Source: Erinaceus europaeus (lineage: Eukaryota; Chordata; Mammalia; Eulipotyphla; Erinaceidae). From it: DNA of 64,000 nt. How positions within the stretch are numbered: the stretch's first letter is position 1; the number at the start of each line of letters is the position of its first letter. The notes under the pieces are model-generated. The model ran no database searches. It saw nothing but the letters and a program-made list of their open reading frames with translations, and had not been told where the DNA came from. The translations under genes and the position numbers were made by a program. Location: positions 75,877,577 through 75,941,576 of the forward strand of contig NC_080172.1 of assembly GCF_950295315.1 (NCBI RefSeq), given 5' to 3'. Below, one piece after another: positions 31,311 through 41,829 of the stretch.

Positions 31311-31311
31311 G

Positions 31312-31390
31312 GGGAGGGGGGAGAGAGAGACAGAGAGAGAGAGACAGAGAGAGAGAAACAGAGAGAGAAACAGAGAGAGAGGGAGAGGAA
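31312..31390. repeat. (GA)n/(GAGACA)n purine tract
   Basis: About 80 bases of GA with GACA and AAACA interruptions, replacing the tail of the previous SINE. Confidence 0.95.
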
Positions 31391-31739
31391 CTATAGGGAG
31401 GCAATGCAAGACTATGCTATGCTCTAGCAATAACTGGGTTCGCTTCCTTCCTCCCACAGACTCCACAAATACACAGCTGCGTACTGAACAATTCTTTCCA
31501 AAGATAGAGAAATGAGTTGAAGAGCTCCTTTGCAGTAAGGGACTAACAGACTGTATAAAACAGGTAGGAGAAGCAGAAGTGTGATCTCAAGAAAACCCCC
31601 TCCTTAGGTGGCAGTTACTTATTGGAATGAATGTCTTAGATGTGCAATTTCCCCTTGAGCAGCAAGTGGTTCATGTCCCACACCACATACATACCCTAAA
31701 ATCATATAACCTTTCAAGACTGAATAAGCACAAAATCTG
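31391..31739. other. Unassigned intronic DNA
   Basis: About 350 bp between the GA tract and the L1 remnant. 31391-31470 has a tRNA-SINE-like look (CTATGCTCTAGCAATAACTGG) but cannot be placed. Confidence 0.35.
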
Positions 31740-31853
31740 AACCGACTCCAGTAGGGGGACTGAACCAGCAATCAAAAACTTCTACCCTCAGAAAAGTCTG
31801 GGAGTAAATAGCTTTATTGGCAAATTCCATTAAACAATGATTTAATACCTATA

Positions 31854-32139
31854 CTTATTTTTATTTTTTTAATATTTATTCTCTTTTGTTGCCCTTGTTT
31901 TATTGTTGTAGTTATTATTGTTATTGGTGTCCTTGTTGTTGGATAGGACAGAGAGAAATGGAGAGAGATGGGGAAGACAGAGAAGGGGAGAGAAAGAGAG
32001 ACACCTGCAGACCTGTTTCAGCGCTTGTGAAGTGACCTCCCTGCAGGTGGGGAGCCGGGGGCTCAAACTGGGATCCTTATGCCGGTCCATGCGCTTTGTG
32101 TCGCCTGCACTTAACCCGCTGCGTTACCGCCCGACTCCC
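31854..32139 (-). mobile_element. SINE A in L1
   Basis: Inverted element ending GCGTTACCGCCCGACTCCC. 10-bp TSD AATACCTATA at 31844-31853 and 32140-32149. Confidence 0.95.
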
Positions 32140-32605
32140 AATACCTATAATTTTTAATTCCTTAAAAAAAGTGAATACTTCCAAACTCATTTTATGAAGT
32201 TGGCCTTACTTTTAACAAAACCATACAAGAATACCACCACAAAAAAAAAAAAAGAGGAAAATTATAGGTCAGCATCCCTAGCGAAGAGATTTTTAAATCT
32301 CAAAACAAAATTAGTAAACTAAATTCAGCAATACATTAAATAGACCATACAACACAGTCTAGTGTGTAATGTTTAGGGATACAAGGAAGTTTCAAAATTC
32401 ACCACACAAAATCAACAAGATTTATCAATAAAGCAAAGATGCAAACCATGTGATCATCTCAGCAGATACAGTAAAAGCACTGGAGGAAATTCGACATACA
32501 TTTATAACAAACTCTTAAATGGAATCTAGAGGTACTGTACCTGGACACAGTAAATGGTGTAAGTGACAACCCCAAGGTTATACTCGAGTGTAAACAATTG
32601 GATTC

Positions 32606-33165
32606 TGGGAGCCAGGCGCTGTTGCACCTGGTTAAGTATACACATCATTATGCCCCTACCTGCAGGGGGGAGGCTTCACAAGTGGTGAAGCAGGTCTGCA
32701 ACTGCCTATCTTTCTCTCTCCCCTTTTGTAAACAATTTATTTATTAATCTCCTTTTTGTTGCCCTTGTTTTTATTGTTGTAGTTATTATTGTTGTTACTG
32801 ATGTTGTTGGATAGGACAGAGAGAAATGGAGAGAGGAGGGGAAGACAGAGAGGGGGAGATAAAGAGAGACACCTGCAGACCTGCTTCACCGCCTGTGAAG
32901 CGACTCCCCTGCAGGTGGGGAGCTGGGGGCTCGAACTGGGATCCTCATGCCAGTCCTTGCGCTTTGCGCCACATGTGCTTAACCCACTGCGCTACAGCCC
33001 AACTCCCTCTCTCTCCCTTTCTATCTATCTGCCCTTCCCTCTCTATTTCTCTATTTTGTCAAATAAAATAAAAAGAAAAAACAAAAGGAAAAAATACTGC
33101 CGAGAGGTGGATTTGTGGTGCTGGCCCTGAGCCCCAGCAATAACCCTGGTGGAATAAAAAATAAA
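32606..33165 (+). mobile_element. SINE B long form, split by SINE A
   Basis: Head and part of body at 32606-32737, resuming at 33006 with CTCTCCCTTTCTATCTATC, then GAGGTGGATTTGTGGTGCTG module and GTGGAATAAAAAATAAAAC. Confidence 0.82.
32738..33005 (-). mobile_element. SINE A nested in SINE B
   Basis: Inverted element from CTTTTTGTTGCCCTTG to TGCGCTACAGCCCAACTCC. Flanks are similar CTCTCTCCC-rich sequence, so the TSD is ambiguous. Confidence 0.92.
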
Positions 33166-33350
33166 ACACTTGAATGCCTTTCTTCTAATATTAGTAACAA
33201 GAAGAGAATGTGCATTCTTGTTGCCTTTATTCAACATAGTACTGAGCAAATAACCAGAGCAAATCGGTAAGAAAAACCAATGAAAATCAGAAAAAAAGGA
33301 AAACCGTTACTGGTTGTGAACAATATGGTCTTTAAAAATATATTTATTTG

Positions 33351-33640
33351 GGAGTCGGGCTGTAGCGCAGCGGATTAAGCGCAGGTGGCGCAAAGCACAA
33401 GGACGGGCATAAGGATCCCGGTTCGAACCCCAGCTCCCCACCTGCAGGGGAGTCGCTTCACAGGTGGTGAAGCAGGTCTGCAGGTGTCTCTCTTTCTCTC
33501 CTCCTCTCTGTCTTCCCCTCCTCTCTCCATTTCTCTCTGTCCTATCCAACAATGACAACAATAACTACAACAATAAAACAACAAGGGCAACAAAAGGGAA
33601 TAAATAAACTAAATAAATTTAAAAAATTTTTTTAAAAGTT
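33351..33640 (+). mobile_element. SINE A inserted in the tail of a SINE B
   Basis: GGAGTCGGGCTGTAGCGCAG to AATAAACTAAATAAATTT. It sits in A/T-rich sequence that continues into the inverted SINE B at 33655. Confidence 0.92.
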
Positions 33641-33654
33641 TTAAAAAAAACAAA

Positions 33655-33866
33655 AAAAAATTTATTTATTTATTTTGGATAAAAACAGAAATTGAAAGGG
33701 AAAGGAGTAGGAGAGGTGAGACACACACCTGCAGACATTTGAGAAGCTTCTCCACCACCACCACCTCTACTTCCACCCTCTTTGCAGGTAAGGACTAGGG
33801 ACTTGAACCTAAGTACTTGTGCACTGTAATGTGTGTGCTCAACCAGGTGTGCCATTTCCCAGCCCT
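33655..33866 (-). mobile_element. SINE B
   Basis: TTATTTTGGATAAAAACAG to GTGCCATTTCCCAGCCC. TGAACAAT occurs before the upstream SINE A (33315-33322) and directly after this element (33867-33874), consistent with one TSD spanning both. Confidence 0.82.
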
Positions 33867-33950
33867 GAACAATCTCTCTCTATATATATCTATATATGTT
33901 ATTATATCTATATATCTATATCCTACAAACACCACCAAAGCAAAAACATA

Positions 33951-34400
33951 GGGGTGGGATAGATAGAATAATAGTTATACGAGGGCTGGGCAGTAGCACA
34001 GCAGGTTAAACACACATGGTGCAAAGTGCAAGGACCGGTGCAAGGACCCCGGTTCGAGTCCCTGGCTCCCCACCTGCAGGGAGGTCGCCTCACAAGCAGT
34101 GAAGCAGGGCTGCAGGTGTTTATCTTCCTCTCCCCCTTTATGTCCCCCCCCCATTTCTCTCTGTCCTATCCAACAATGACAGCAATATGAACAATAACAA
34201 CAATAATGATAAACAACAAGGGCAACAAAAGTGAAAAAATAGCCACTAGTAGTAGTGGATTTGTAGTGCAGGTACCGAGCCCCAGCAATAACCCTTTCAT
34301 ACCTGAGGCTCTCAGGTTCCAGGATCAATGCCCTGCACGACCACAAGAGCTGAACATTCCTCTGGTCTTTCTTTCTGTGCCTCTTCTTATTAAAATAAAT
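33951..34400 (+). mobile_element. SINE D split by SINE A
   Basis: Head GGGTGGGATAGATAGAATAA at 33951-33978, resuming at 34293 CTTTCATACCTGAGGCTCTC through GACCACAAGAGCTGAACATT. Confidence 0.75.
33979..34292 (+). mobile_element. SINE A long form, A tail missing
   Basis: Head GGGCTGGGCAGTAGCACAGC to CCCCAGCAATAACCC, then straight into SINE D without GGAGGC or poly(A). Confidence 0.85.
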
Positions 34401-35099
34401 TTAAATATATACCTTTTAGAACCAATAAATTTGACAGAGTTGTGGGATACAAAAATCAACATAAAATTTCTTTACACCAACAGGTATCAAAAGCCCATCA
34501 AAAAGAATAAGACATCAAGGAATAAATTTAACCAACAAAATGAAATTATACAATGAAAATCAAAATAGATACATGAAAAGACATTTCTGAAAGAAATTAT
34601 AACCAAAACAATATGGTACTGGTGTGAAAAGTGACAGATTAACTTAAAAGAAGAAAAAGAGACCAAAAATAAACCTATGGTTACTTAATTCATAGCAAAG
34701 TAGGTAAGGAAAATGTAATATGAAAAAGATAGTCTCTTTAGTAAATGGTGCTGCCAAGCTGGACAGTCACATGCAAAAGAATAAAACTGAACTATTTTAC
34801 AACATACACAATAATGAACTCAAAAGACTTGAATATACAATCTAATAATGTTCCTTTAAAAATCCAAAACCAGGTAACAAACTCCTTGGCATTGGTCTTA
34901 GTCATGTTTTTCTGGATGTGATTCCAAAGGCATGGGTAACAAAAGCAAAAATAAAGAAATGAACAACATAAAATAGAAAATCAGTTTGCAAAGAAAACCA
35001 TCAACAAAATTAAAATGCAGCCTACTGAAGGAGATACTGATATCACTAAAAGAGACTGATATCCCTAAAATATAAATAATGCACAGAATATAACTGTTT

Positions 35100-35306
35100 T
35101 GGCTCCCCACCTGCAGGGGAGTCGCTTCACAGGCGGTGAAGCAGGTCTGCAGGTGTCTATCTTTCTCTCCCCGCTCTGTCTTCCCCGCCTCTCTCCATTT
35201 CTCTCCGTCCTATCCAACAACGATGACATCATCATCATCATCATCATCAACAAAGGGCAACAAAAGGGAATAAATACATTTTAAAAATCTTTTTTTTAAA
35301 AAAAAA
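35100..35306 (+). mobile_element. 5'-truncated SINE A (no tRNA head)
   Basis: Begins at GGCTCCCCACCTGCAGGGG, immediately after where box B would be, and runs through body and tail. 15-bp TSD with one mismatch, AGAATATAACTGTTT / AGAATACAACTGTTT, at 35085-35099 and 35307-35321. It therefore inserted without a promoter. Confidence 0.93.
35227..35252. repeat. (ATC)n tract
   Basis: About eight CAT/ATC units inside the SINE tail. Confidence 0.95.
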
Positions 35307-35626
35307 AGAATACAACTGTTTAAATCCAGTTAAAATCTGGGTAGAGAAATTGAGACATTTTTCCAAAGAAGATAACAGATGGTCAACAGGCATATGAGAT
35401 GTTCAGCATCATTAATCATCAGGGAAATGCAGATCACAACCAGTGAGGAGATATGACCTCACTCCTGTCAGAATGGTTATTATCAAAGAGACAAGAAATA
35501 ACAAGTATTGGTGAGGACATGGAGAAGAGACTTCTCTTGCACTTCTGGTAGGAATGTATAGTGGTTCAGTCACTATGGAAACAAACATTAAGACTTCTCC
35601 AAAAATTAAAAAAGGAACTATGTATT

Positions 35627-36330
35627 TCTAGTGGGGTTGCTATTTTATTTTTATTTTGTAAGTTCTTTGTACATTTTGGTTGCTAGCCCTATGTTTAATA
35701 TATGGTGTGCAAATATCTTCTCCCATTCAGTAGAGTGTCTTTCTGCTTTGATGAAGGTTCTTTTTGCTGAGAAGAAGCTTTTCAATTTAATGTAGTCCCA
35801 CTGGTTTATTTTGTTTTCCTTGATGTTGGGCTCAAGTCTCTGAAGACATCACCGAAGCAGACATCATGTAGTGTTCTGCTGATATTTTCTTCTGTGTATT
35901 TTATGGCTTCCAGTAAGATCTGAACAGATTTTTCACCAAAGATGGCCAACAGGCATGTGAGGAAATACTCAAAATCACTGATTATAAAAAATACAAGGCA
36001 ACAATGACAAAAAGCAAAAAGGACAATAACTAGGGCTGGCGAGGATATGGAGAGAAACAAAGACTGTTACACTGCTAATGGGTATGTATATTGGTCCAGC
36101 CCCTGTGAAAAAGTTTGGAGATTCCTGAAAACATTATAAATGGACCTGCCTCAGAAATAGACCTGCCATACTACCTGGCAATTCCTCTCCTAAGAATCTA
36201 GCCAAATGAATACAAAAACACATATCTAAAGCTATCTATGCACATCCATGATCATAGAAGCATAATTTGTAATAGCCCAAATTTGGAATCAACCCAAATA
36301 GCCACTAAGAGATGAGTGAAATGAATGGTT
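35627..36330 (+). mobile_element. Second L1 3' end with inverted 5' part
   Basis: 35640-35925 reads as L1 ORF2 on the minus strand (peptide ILLEAIKYTEENISRTLHDV, then GMK-type sequence in broken frames). From about 35930 the L1 continues on the plus strand with the next downstream segment (TTTCACCAAAGATGGCCAAC, GGCGAGGATATGGAGAG, TTTGTAATAGCCCAAATTTG). This is the layout of twin-priming inversion. Confidence 0.72.
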
Positions 36331-38229
36331 AATTGACATCAATTAGCCTCCTTCTCCAAAACAGAATTATAGTACTTCTAGATGTGCACTCAAGAAAATA
36401 CATTCTACTTTGACACCTTGGAAGATATGAGATTCACTCTCACACATCTCACAACATATTTATTGACTTATTAATAAAGTAGACTTCACTGGTAGCTGAC
36501 AGAATTCATATTTTTTTCCCAAGCCATTTTTGGGGGGAAAAAAAAGAAGAGAAAAGAAAAGGAAGAAAGAAAAGAAAAGTGATTAACAGTCATTTACAAG
36601 ATTATAAAAACTACAGGGCTTAGTTCCACACCAGTCATCACCAAAGTTCTGTGCCCTTATCCTCCCAAGGATGACTACCATGACAAAATTAAGATGGTGC
36701 TTATTTTATATTCTCCTCTGAGAGATAGTACATGACATGAGAAGTCCCTTTTTACTCAGTCCTTAATGATCAACAACAGATTTGCTGTGGAGCAAAAGAG
36801 TGGTCTAGATGGAAGCTCACTGCTCTGTTGCATCTTCTATTTCTGGTGTTGGGAGCTAAAAGCAATTTACCACCTGTGAATTAACTAGCCAAGTGTAACC
36901 ACTCCCCTGGGTCTGAATATTAAATTTCAATTAATGTTCTAAAAATCACATTAGCTTCTTGACAGCCATAACATGCCACTGACTCATTCTGAGGCTGAGT
37001 TATCCAAATCCCAGAGTATTTTTCACATGTAGCTGGCTATTAAGCCAAACTCTACTCTGTCACTTTTTTTTTTAAGACTCTAGAACAAGCTTTTTGGTTT
37101 TGTCCAGTTAGATTTGATCTGCCAGATCTTTGTTGGGGCTCATTTCTATCATGAGTATGTTGATTAATACTCAAAGATCCATGTCATCAGCTGATGTGAT
37201 CTGTATGTTAATATTACTGTCTAAATGATTTCTTAAAACTGGTTAGAATGGTTCAAAGGACATAGTCCATAGTATCTTTCCAGCACTGATTCTTTCTCAC
37301 TCCAGGGATGTCATCAATGATTGCCACTTGTAAGCATGTCTTCTCAACATTCTTTTAATATACCAACAAAGTAATCCCAAGAAGAAATGTCAAATCTGGT
37401 GAAATTTTTTTTGGGGGAGGGGGTCAGTTTAATTACTAATTATTGCTGCTTCCTATGCCAAGTATTCAAAAATCATTATCCCTATAATGTTAGAAGATTT
37501 ACTGAAATGAGTATCAATTTTATCTTTTCACAGATTTAATTTTATCTGCCTAGCTCTTTTTGTGAGAACTAAAATGTTTATCTGCCCCTGTAGCTTTTTG
37601 TGATGCCAAACTTTCTTTCAATATCCATCTTAGACTCAAGAGTACTCAGTCTTTTTTTTTTTTTTTTGTGACCTGTTGTCATAGTTTCATCTATTCCAGG
37701 CCAGTAATTCTCCTCCTTCACCATTATTCTACCCTTACCAATCAGAGAAGTCATTTCTCTGACAGAAAAATGCAAGCTAAATAGAAGCTCAGTTTGGTCT
37801 TCCTCACACCCCCCTTCTCCCTGGTCTTGTTCAAACAGACCTTTCAGAGATTCCTTTTAGCATTTCTACTTTTAGCATTTTTCACAATCCTCTGCTCATT
37901 CTGCACTATTTTTCTCACAGCCCAGGGCCATTTTCTAACACGACTCTTGGTTGCATGGCCTACCTTTCCTCAGTCTAGGTTCAAGCCAAAAGGATGGCAT
38001 AGAGAAGGCAAGCCCCAAGGGAAGGGTCACCTAGAAAGTACAACCTGCAACCAGTCAGAGAAAACGTACCCATAATGTGAGATCAGGAAAGATGATAAGG
38101 TCAGAACTGCTTATAGAAAAAGTGATATGATACCAAAGGTCGGGTGGATAGGAAGTTAGGTCAGCAGCAGAGATGGAGAGAACAAGTGTTGGTGAAGTCA
38201 GATGGCTCCAAACAAGCATCCTTTTGTCC
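36331..38229. other. SINE-free intronic DNA
   Basis: 1.9 kb without lineage SINEs. A purine run at 36538-36582 and a T run near 37650. 36900-37300 looks unique. No exon supported. Confidence 0.5.
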
Positions 38230-38349
38230 TAGGATCCATGAGTGGTGAGACAGGGCTACAGGTGTCTCTCTCCCTCTCTATCTCTCCCTCCCCTCTCAAT
38301 TACTCTGTCTCTAATCAATAATAAATAAAATAACAATCAATCAATAAAA
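38230..38349 (+). mobile_element. SINE B, 5'-truncated, left arm of a palindrome
   Basis: CATGAGTGGTGAGACAGGGC through CTCTCAATTACTCTGTCTC to AATAAATAAAATAACAATC. No head. Confidence 0.85.
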
Positions 38350-38999
38350 GAATGTGGGGGGAGGACATTCTCCAGCTTGAACCCTGACAAAGGCCCTAGC
38401 CTTGAAACTGACAAAAGGCCCTAGCCTGATTTTGACCTGCCAGAAAAATCTGGCACACTGGGTGGTCAATGTCCTTGTAAGTAAACACTTCAGAAAGGCC
38501 CTGGAGGGAGTTGGGCAGTGGCACAGCAGGTTAAGTACATGTAGCACAAAGCGTAAGGACCAGGACCCGCTTAAGGATTCCAGTTGAGGCCCCAGCTCCC
38601 CACCTGCAGGGCAGTCGCTTTACAGGCGGTGAAGCAGGTCTGCAGGTGTCTGTCTTTCTCTCCCCCCGTCTTCCCCTCCTCTCTCCATTTCTCTCTGTCC
38701 TATCTACAACGACCACATCAATAACAACAACAATAACTACAACAATAATGAAACACAACAAAGGTAACAAAAGGGAAAATAAATAAATATTTAAAAAAAA
38801 TTTTTTTTAAGGCCCTGGATCCTCAGACCCCACTGGAAGGCCCTGTGAGTGGGTTCAAGCTGGAGACTGTCCTTCCCCCACATTCTTTTATTTATTTATT
38901 GTTATTTTATTTATTACTGAATAGAGACAGAGAGTAATTGAGAGGGGAGGGAGAGAGAGGGAGGGAGAGAGACACCTGCAGCCCTGCCTCACCACTCAT
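38238..38999. repeat. Inverted duplication, ~147-bp arms
   Basis: Left arm 38238-38384 and right arm 38851-38999 are near reverse complements. The 40 bases next to the spacer (38345-38384 versus 38851-38890) match at 38 of 40. The outer parts are the 3' ends of two SINE B copies facing each other, sharing an unusual AATAAATAAAATAACAAT tail. The spacer contains a later SINE A (38506-38808) and several AAGGCCCT motifs. Confidence 0.85.
38506..38808 (+). mobile_element. SINE A inside palindrome spacer
   Basis: GGAGTTGGGCAGTGGCACAG to the A/T tail. 11-bp TSD AAGGCCCTGGA at 38495-38505 and 38809-38819, so it post-dates the inverted duplication. Confidence 0.95.
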
Positions 39000-39090
39000 G
39001 AAGCTTCCCCTCTGCAGGTGGGGACTGGAGGCTTAACCCAGGTCCTTGCATACTGTATTGTGTGCACTTAACCAAGTACCACCTGGCCCC
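38886..39090 (-). mobile_element. SINE B, right arm of palindrome
   Basis: Inverted copy with head remnant (AAGTACCACCTGGCCCC), GGAGGCTTAACCCAGGTCC at box B, and the shared unusual tail. Confidence 0.88.
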
Positions 39091-39129
39091 TTAAATCTCC
39101 AAAATTAAAAGCTATAAAAAAGTTCCTCA

Positions 39130-39308
39130 GGGGTGCCAGGGAGTGGCAAAACCAATGCAGCACAAACTTTACAAGGCACAAAGACCTGGTTTAATTCTCT
39201 GCTCTCCACCTGCAGGGGGAAGCTTCCCAGCAGTGAAGTAGTGCTGCAAGTGTGTCTCTCTCTTTTTTAATTTCATTATTAGGGGATTAATGTTTCACAG
39301 TTGGCAGT
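39130..39308 (+). mobile_element. SINE B fragment joined to L1 3'-end fragment
   Basis: GTGCCAGGGAGTGGCAAAAC to GTGTGTCTCTCTC, then an inverted L1 terminus AGGGGATTAATGTTTCACAG at 39267-39308 resembling the one at 16827. Confidence 0.65.
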
Positions 39309-39479
39309 AACCCCCACATTCTTAAACACAAGAGCTTCCTAGATGGTCACATTCTGTCCTTTATTCCAAACTGTGGTGAGACTGTTTTAGTAGTTACAAA
39401 CTGTTTCCCTTTCAGAGTTCCAGGCCATAGGATTGTCTTTATCATATCTATCATCTTTGGGGTTCTTCTGTATTTTATT

Positions 39480-39755
39480 TATTATTATATATATTTTTTG
39501 CCACCAGAGCTATTGCTGGGTCTTAGTACAAGTACAGATTCACCATTCCTGATAGCCCTTTCTTCCCCTCCCCTCCTCTTTTTCTCTTTTTGACAGAGGT
39601 AAAAGAGAGAGAATGGGAGACAGAGGAGAGCAATGCTCCACCAGTCATGAAACTTCTCTCCTGACACCCATAGGTGGGAAACCAGGAGCTTGAACCCAGG
39701 TCCTCAAACATGGCAATGGTGTAGCTAAAGGGGGAGCCACTACCTGGTCCAGTTT
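39480..39755 (-). mobile_element. SINE B, long form, old
   Basis: TTTGCCACCAGAGCTATTGC module, inverted body, GGAGCTTGAACCCAGGTCC box B, CCACTACCTGGTCCA head. Confidence 0.78.
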
Positions 39756-39769
39756 CTTCTAATTTTAGT

Positions 39770-39930
39770 TTTAAAATAAGATTTATGTATTAATTAATTT
39801 AAAAAAAAAGAGTAAGAGGAGCTAGAAACAGACCATCATTCTGGCACATACATTGCCAAGGACCAAACTCACGACCTCATGCTTGAGGATTCAACATTTT
39901 ATCCACTACTAATTTAACTCTCAGACCTTG
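39770..39930 (-). mobile_element. SINE C
   Basis: ACAGACCATCATTCTGGCAC, CCTCATGCTTGAGGATTCAAC, ATCCACTAC form the inverted C order. Confidence 0.72.
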
Positions 39931-40060
39931 AAGATGACTGATCTTCCTCCACTCCTCCTACTCTTTTGTTATTTCTGGGGCTTCACCACTCCAAACTTGT
40001 CTTTTTTAGATAGAGACAAAGAAGCAGAAAGAGAGAGAAGGAAAGAAATCACAGCACAAG

Positions 40061-40318
40061 GCTGGCAGGTGGCCCATGTGGTAGAGCACACACTACCATG
40101 GACAAGGACCTGGGTTTGAGTCCTGGGCAGCCACATAGGAGCCCTTCAGAGAGGGAAAGGTGCTACAATGTTTCTCTTCCTTTACCTCCTCTCCCTCTTT
40201 ATCTCTTACCATCTTTTAGAAGAAAGAAAAAAACAATAACAACAACAACAACAAAAAAAAACAGTGGAGGAATCATATGGACACTGAGACCCAGAGACAA
40301 TCCTAGTGGCTAAAATAA
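40061..40318 (+). mobile_element. Old SINE B, long form
   Basis: GGCAGGTGGCCCATGTGGTAG head, GGTTTGAGTCCTGGGC, GCCACATAGGAGCCC, CT body, and AATCCTAGTGGCTAAAATAAAT end. Confidence 0.72.
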
Positions 40319-40339
40319 ATAAACCACCACACTTAAACT

Positions 40340-40433
40340 CCCTCCTATGCACTGGAGTCCAGGCTCTAACCTGGGTCACATTCATGGCAAAGCAGCACAA
40401 TCTCCAAGTTGAATTATTTTGCCAACCTGGGAA
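40340..40433 (-). mobile_element. SINE E head fragment
   Basis: Minus reading AATTCAACTTGGAGATTGTGC, TTTGCCATGAATGTGACCC. Confidence 0.6.
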
Positions 40434-41059
40434 ACCTTAGAGCAGAGTGTAGATGAGGACACATTTCTCTCTGGTGATTTCTGAATGTCTGCTTCATTCA
40501 CTTTAACAGCTAATTCCTGCTCCTATGAGTCAGTTTGTATCTCACCCGAAAGTACAGCAATGCCCGGTTAATGTGCTCATGACATATATTAAAAGAATGG
40601 CAATTAAACCGCCTCCTCAGGCAGATTCCCTAATCATGTTAAAACAGAACCATTTAAATAGTCTACATGTTACAGAACAGTGAGTCGATAGAGGCATCTG
40701 AGACTAACACAGAGTGGTACGTGTTGATTAAGAACTCAGTGCGGTCATGGGTTAACCTGTGCTCAGCAGAATTTTAGTGACAGGCACTATGCTGAAAGCC
40801 ACTGCTGCGATCTTCACTTGGCAGCAGTCAGTCTAACTGAATAGTGTAAAAACAAGAAAAACTGTATCAGGGCCAGTATGTCTTGGCAGGCACCGAGGGT
40901 CTGGCATCAGTGAATCATCAGGCTGCAGGCAAAAGCCAAACACAGCACTTTTGATAAAAGCAGATGCTTTGTTTGGCTGATAACTCTTTGCCCTTCCTCC
41001 ATTCCCACCAGCCCCAAGCACCGGCCCCCATCCAACCCTCGCCCCCTTCTAAAGGACTG
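40434..41059. other. SINE-free segment, candidate conserved noncoding DNA
   Basis: Unique-looking 600 bp with balanced composition and TAAT/CAATTAAA-type sites (AATGGCAATTAAACC, TGTTAAAACAGAACC). No splice-bounded frame. Conservation cannot be measured here. Confidence 0.4.
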
Positions 41060-41215
41060 TGGCTGGGGCTAGTGAAACAGTTACTTGGATAGTGTGCTGC
41101 TTTGCCATGTTTCTGACCCTCGTTCAAACCCAGCCCCCACAGCACTGAAGGAAGCTACAGTGCTGTGGTCTCTTTCATTCATCCTTCCTGCCTCTATGTT
41201 TCTAATGAAAAATAA
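41060..41215 (+). mobile_element. SINE E, good copy
   Basis: GGGGCTAGTGAAACAGTTAC, CTTGGATAGTGTGCTGC, CGTTCAAACCCAGCC, CACTGAAGGAAGCTACAGTG, and AAAATAAAAG end. Confidence 0.82.
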
Positions 41216-41589
41216 AAGTCCCCCCAAAAGAAAATAAAAAACAAAGGAGTATGTTTTGGAGGCTTCTTCTCAACCAATTCAGAAGCAGACTAATCTCAAA
41301 GACTTCACCCAACCAAACAGATCAGGAGCACAATCTCTGGAGGGCGGCACCCCCCACCCCAGGCAGCTACACACCAGACCTGGGCAACAGAGTTGGAAAG
41401 GCAACCCCAGCTGTCATTATCCTCTGTCCTTGGAGCTCTGGGGGATGGAGGCAGGGACAAAGACCTGGGGAAGATAATCACCCTGCTGCTGACAAGCCCA
41501 CAGGGAAGGTGGTTCTGGGGACAGAAGGTACTGCTCTTATCAAATCAAAAACATTTTATAAAAAAATAAAGTTAAAAAATTTGCTTCAT
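41216..41589. other. Unassigned intronic DNA
   Basis: Nothing recognised. Overlapping open frames here have no supporting splice sites. Confidence 0.4.
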
Positions 41590-41825
41590 TTTATTTTTTT
41601 AATGTTTCGTTAGGAAAATGATGATGTACAAGACAGCTGTTGTCACAGGAGTACACTTTCTTATCTTTCTGTGATAGGATTCAGCGCACTGCTCCCACCA
41701 CCAACCCAAGTGCTCCCTCCACCTTCAGACACTGATTGCCCAATGTCCTCTCAACCCCCTCATGTCTCTCCCACCACCACCCCTGGTCTTTGATTTTATT
41801 GAAACAGACCACACCTAGTCCATGT
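41590..41825 (-). mobile_element. Possible L1 3'-end variant
   Basis: TTTTTTTAATGTTTCGTTAGG start and a CA/CC-rich section resemble the inverted L1 end at 16827 only loosely. Confidence 0.4.
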
Positions 41826-41829
41826 TTCA

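Larger units (their letters stand above)
31740..35626 (+). mobile_element. Degraded L1 ORF2 body, broken by many SINEs
   Basis: Pieces appear in ORF2 order: AATTATAGGTCAGCATCCCT and GATCATCTCAGCAGATACAG (RT region), ATTCAACATAGTACTGAGC (33230), ACCAACAGGTATCAAAAGCC (34480), TCAGGGAAATGCAGATCACA and TGGTGAGGACATGGAGAAG (35430-35520). Frames are lost. SINEs at 31854, 32606, 33351, 33655, 33951 and 35100 interrupt it. Antisense to BCAR3. Confidence 0.7.

Noticed and set aside
35806..36060. Minus-strand 84-codon frame as a host gene
   Set aside because: Part of its peptide (ILLEAIKYTEENISRTLHDV) is L1 ORF2; the frame crosses the L1 inversion junction.
38345..38890. Terminal inverted repeats of a classical DNA transposon
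   Set aside because: The inverted match continues outward through two SINE B copies, so the arms are not element termini. Kept instead as an inverted duplication.
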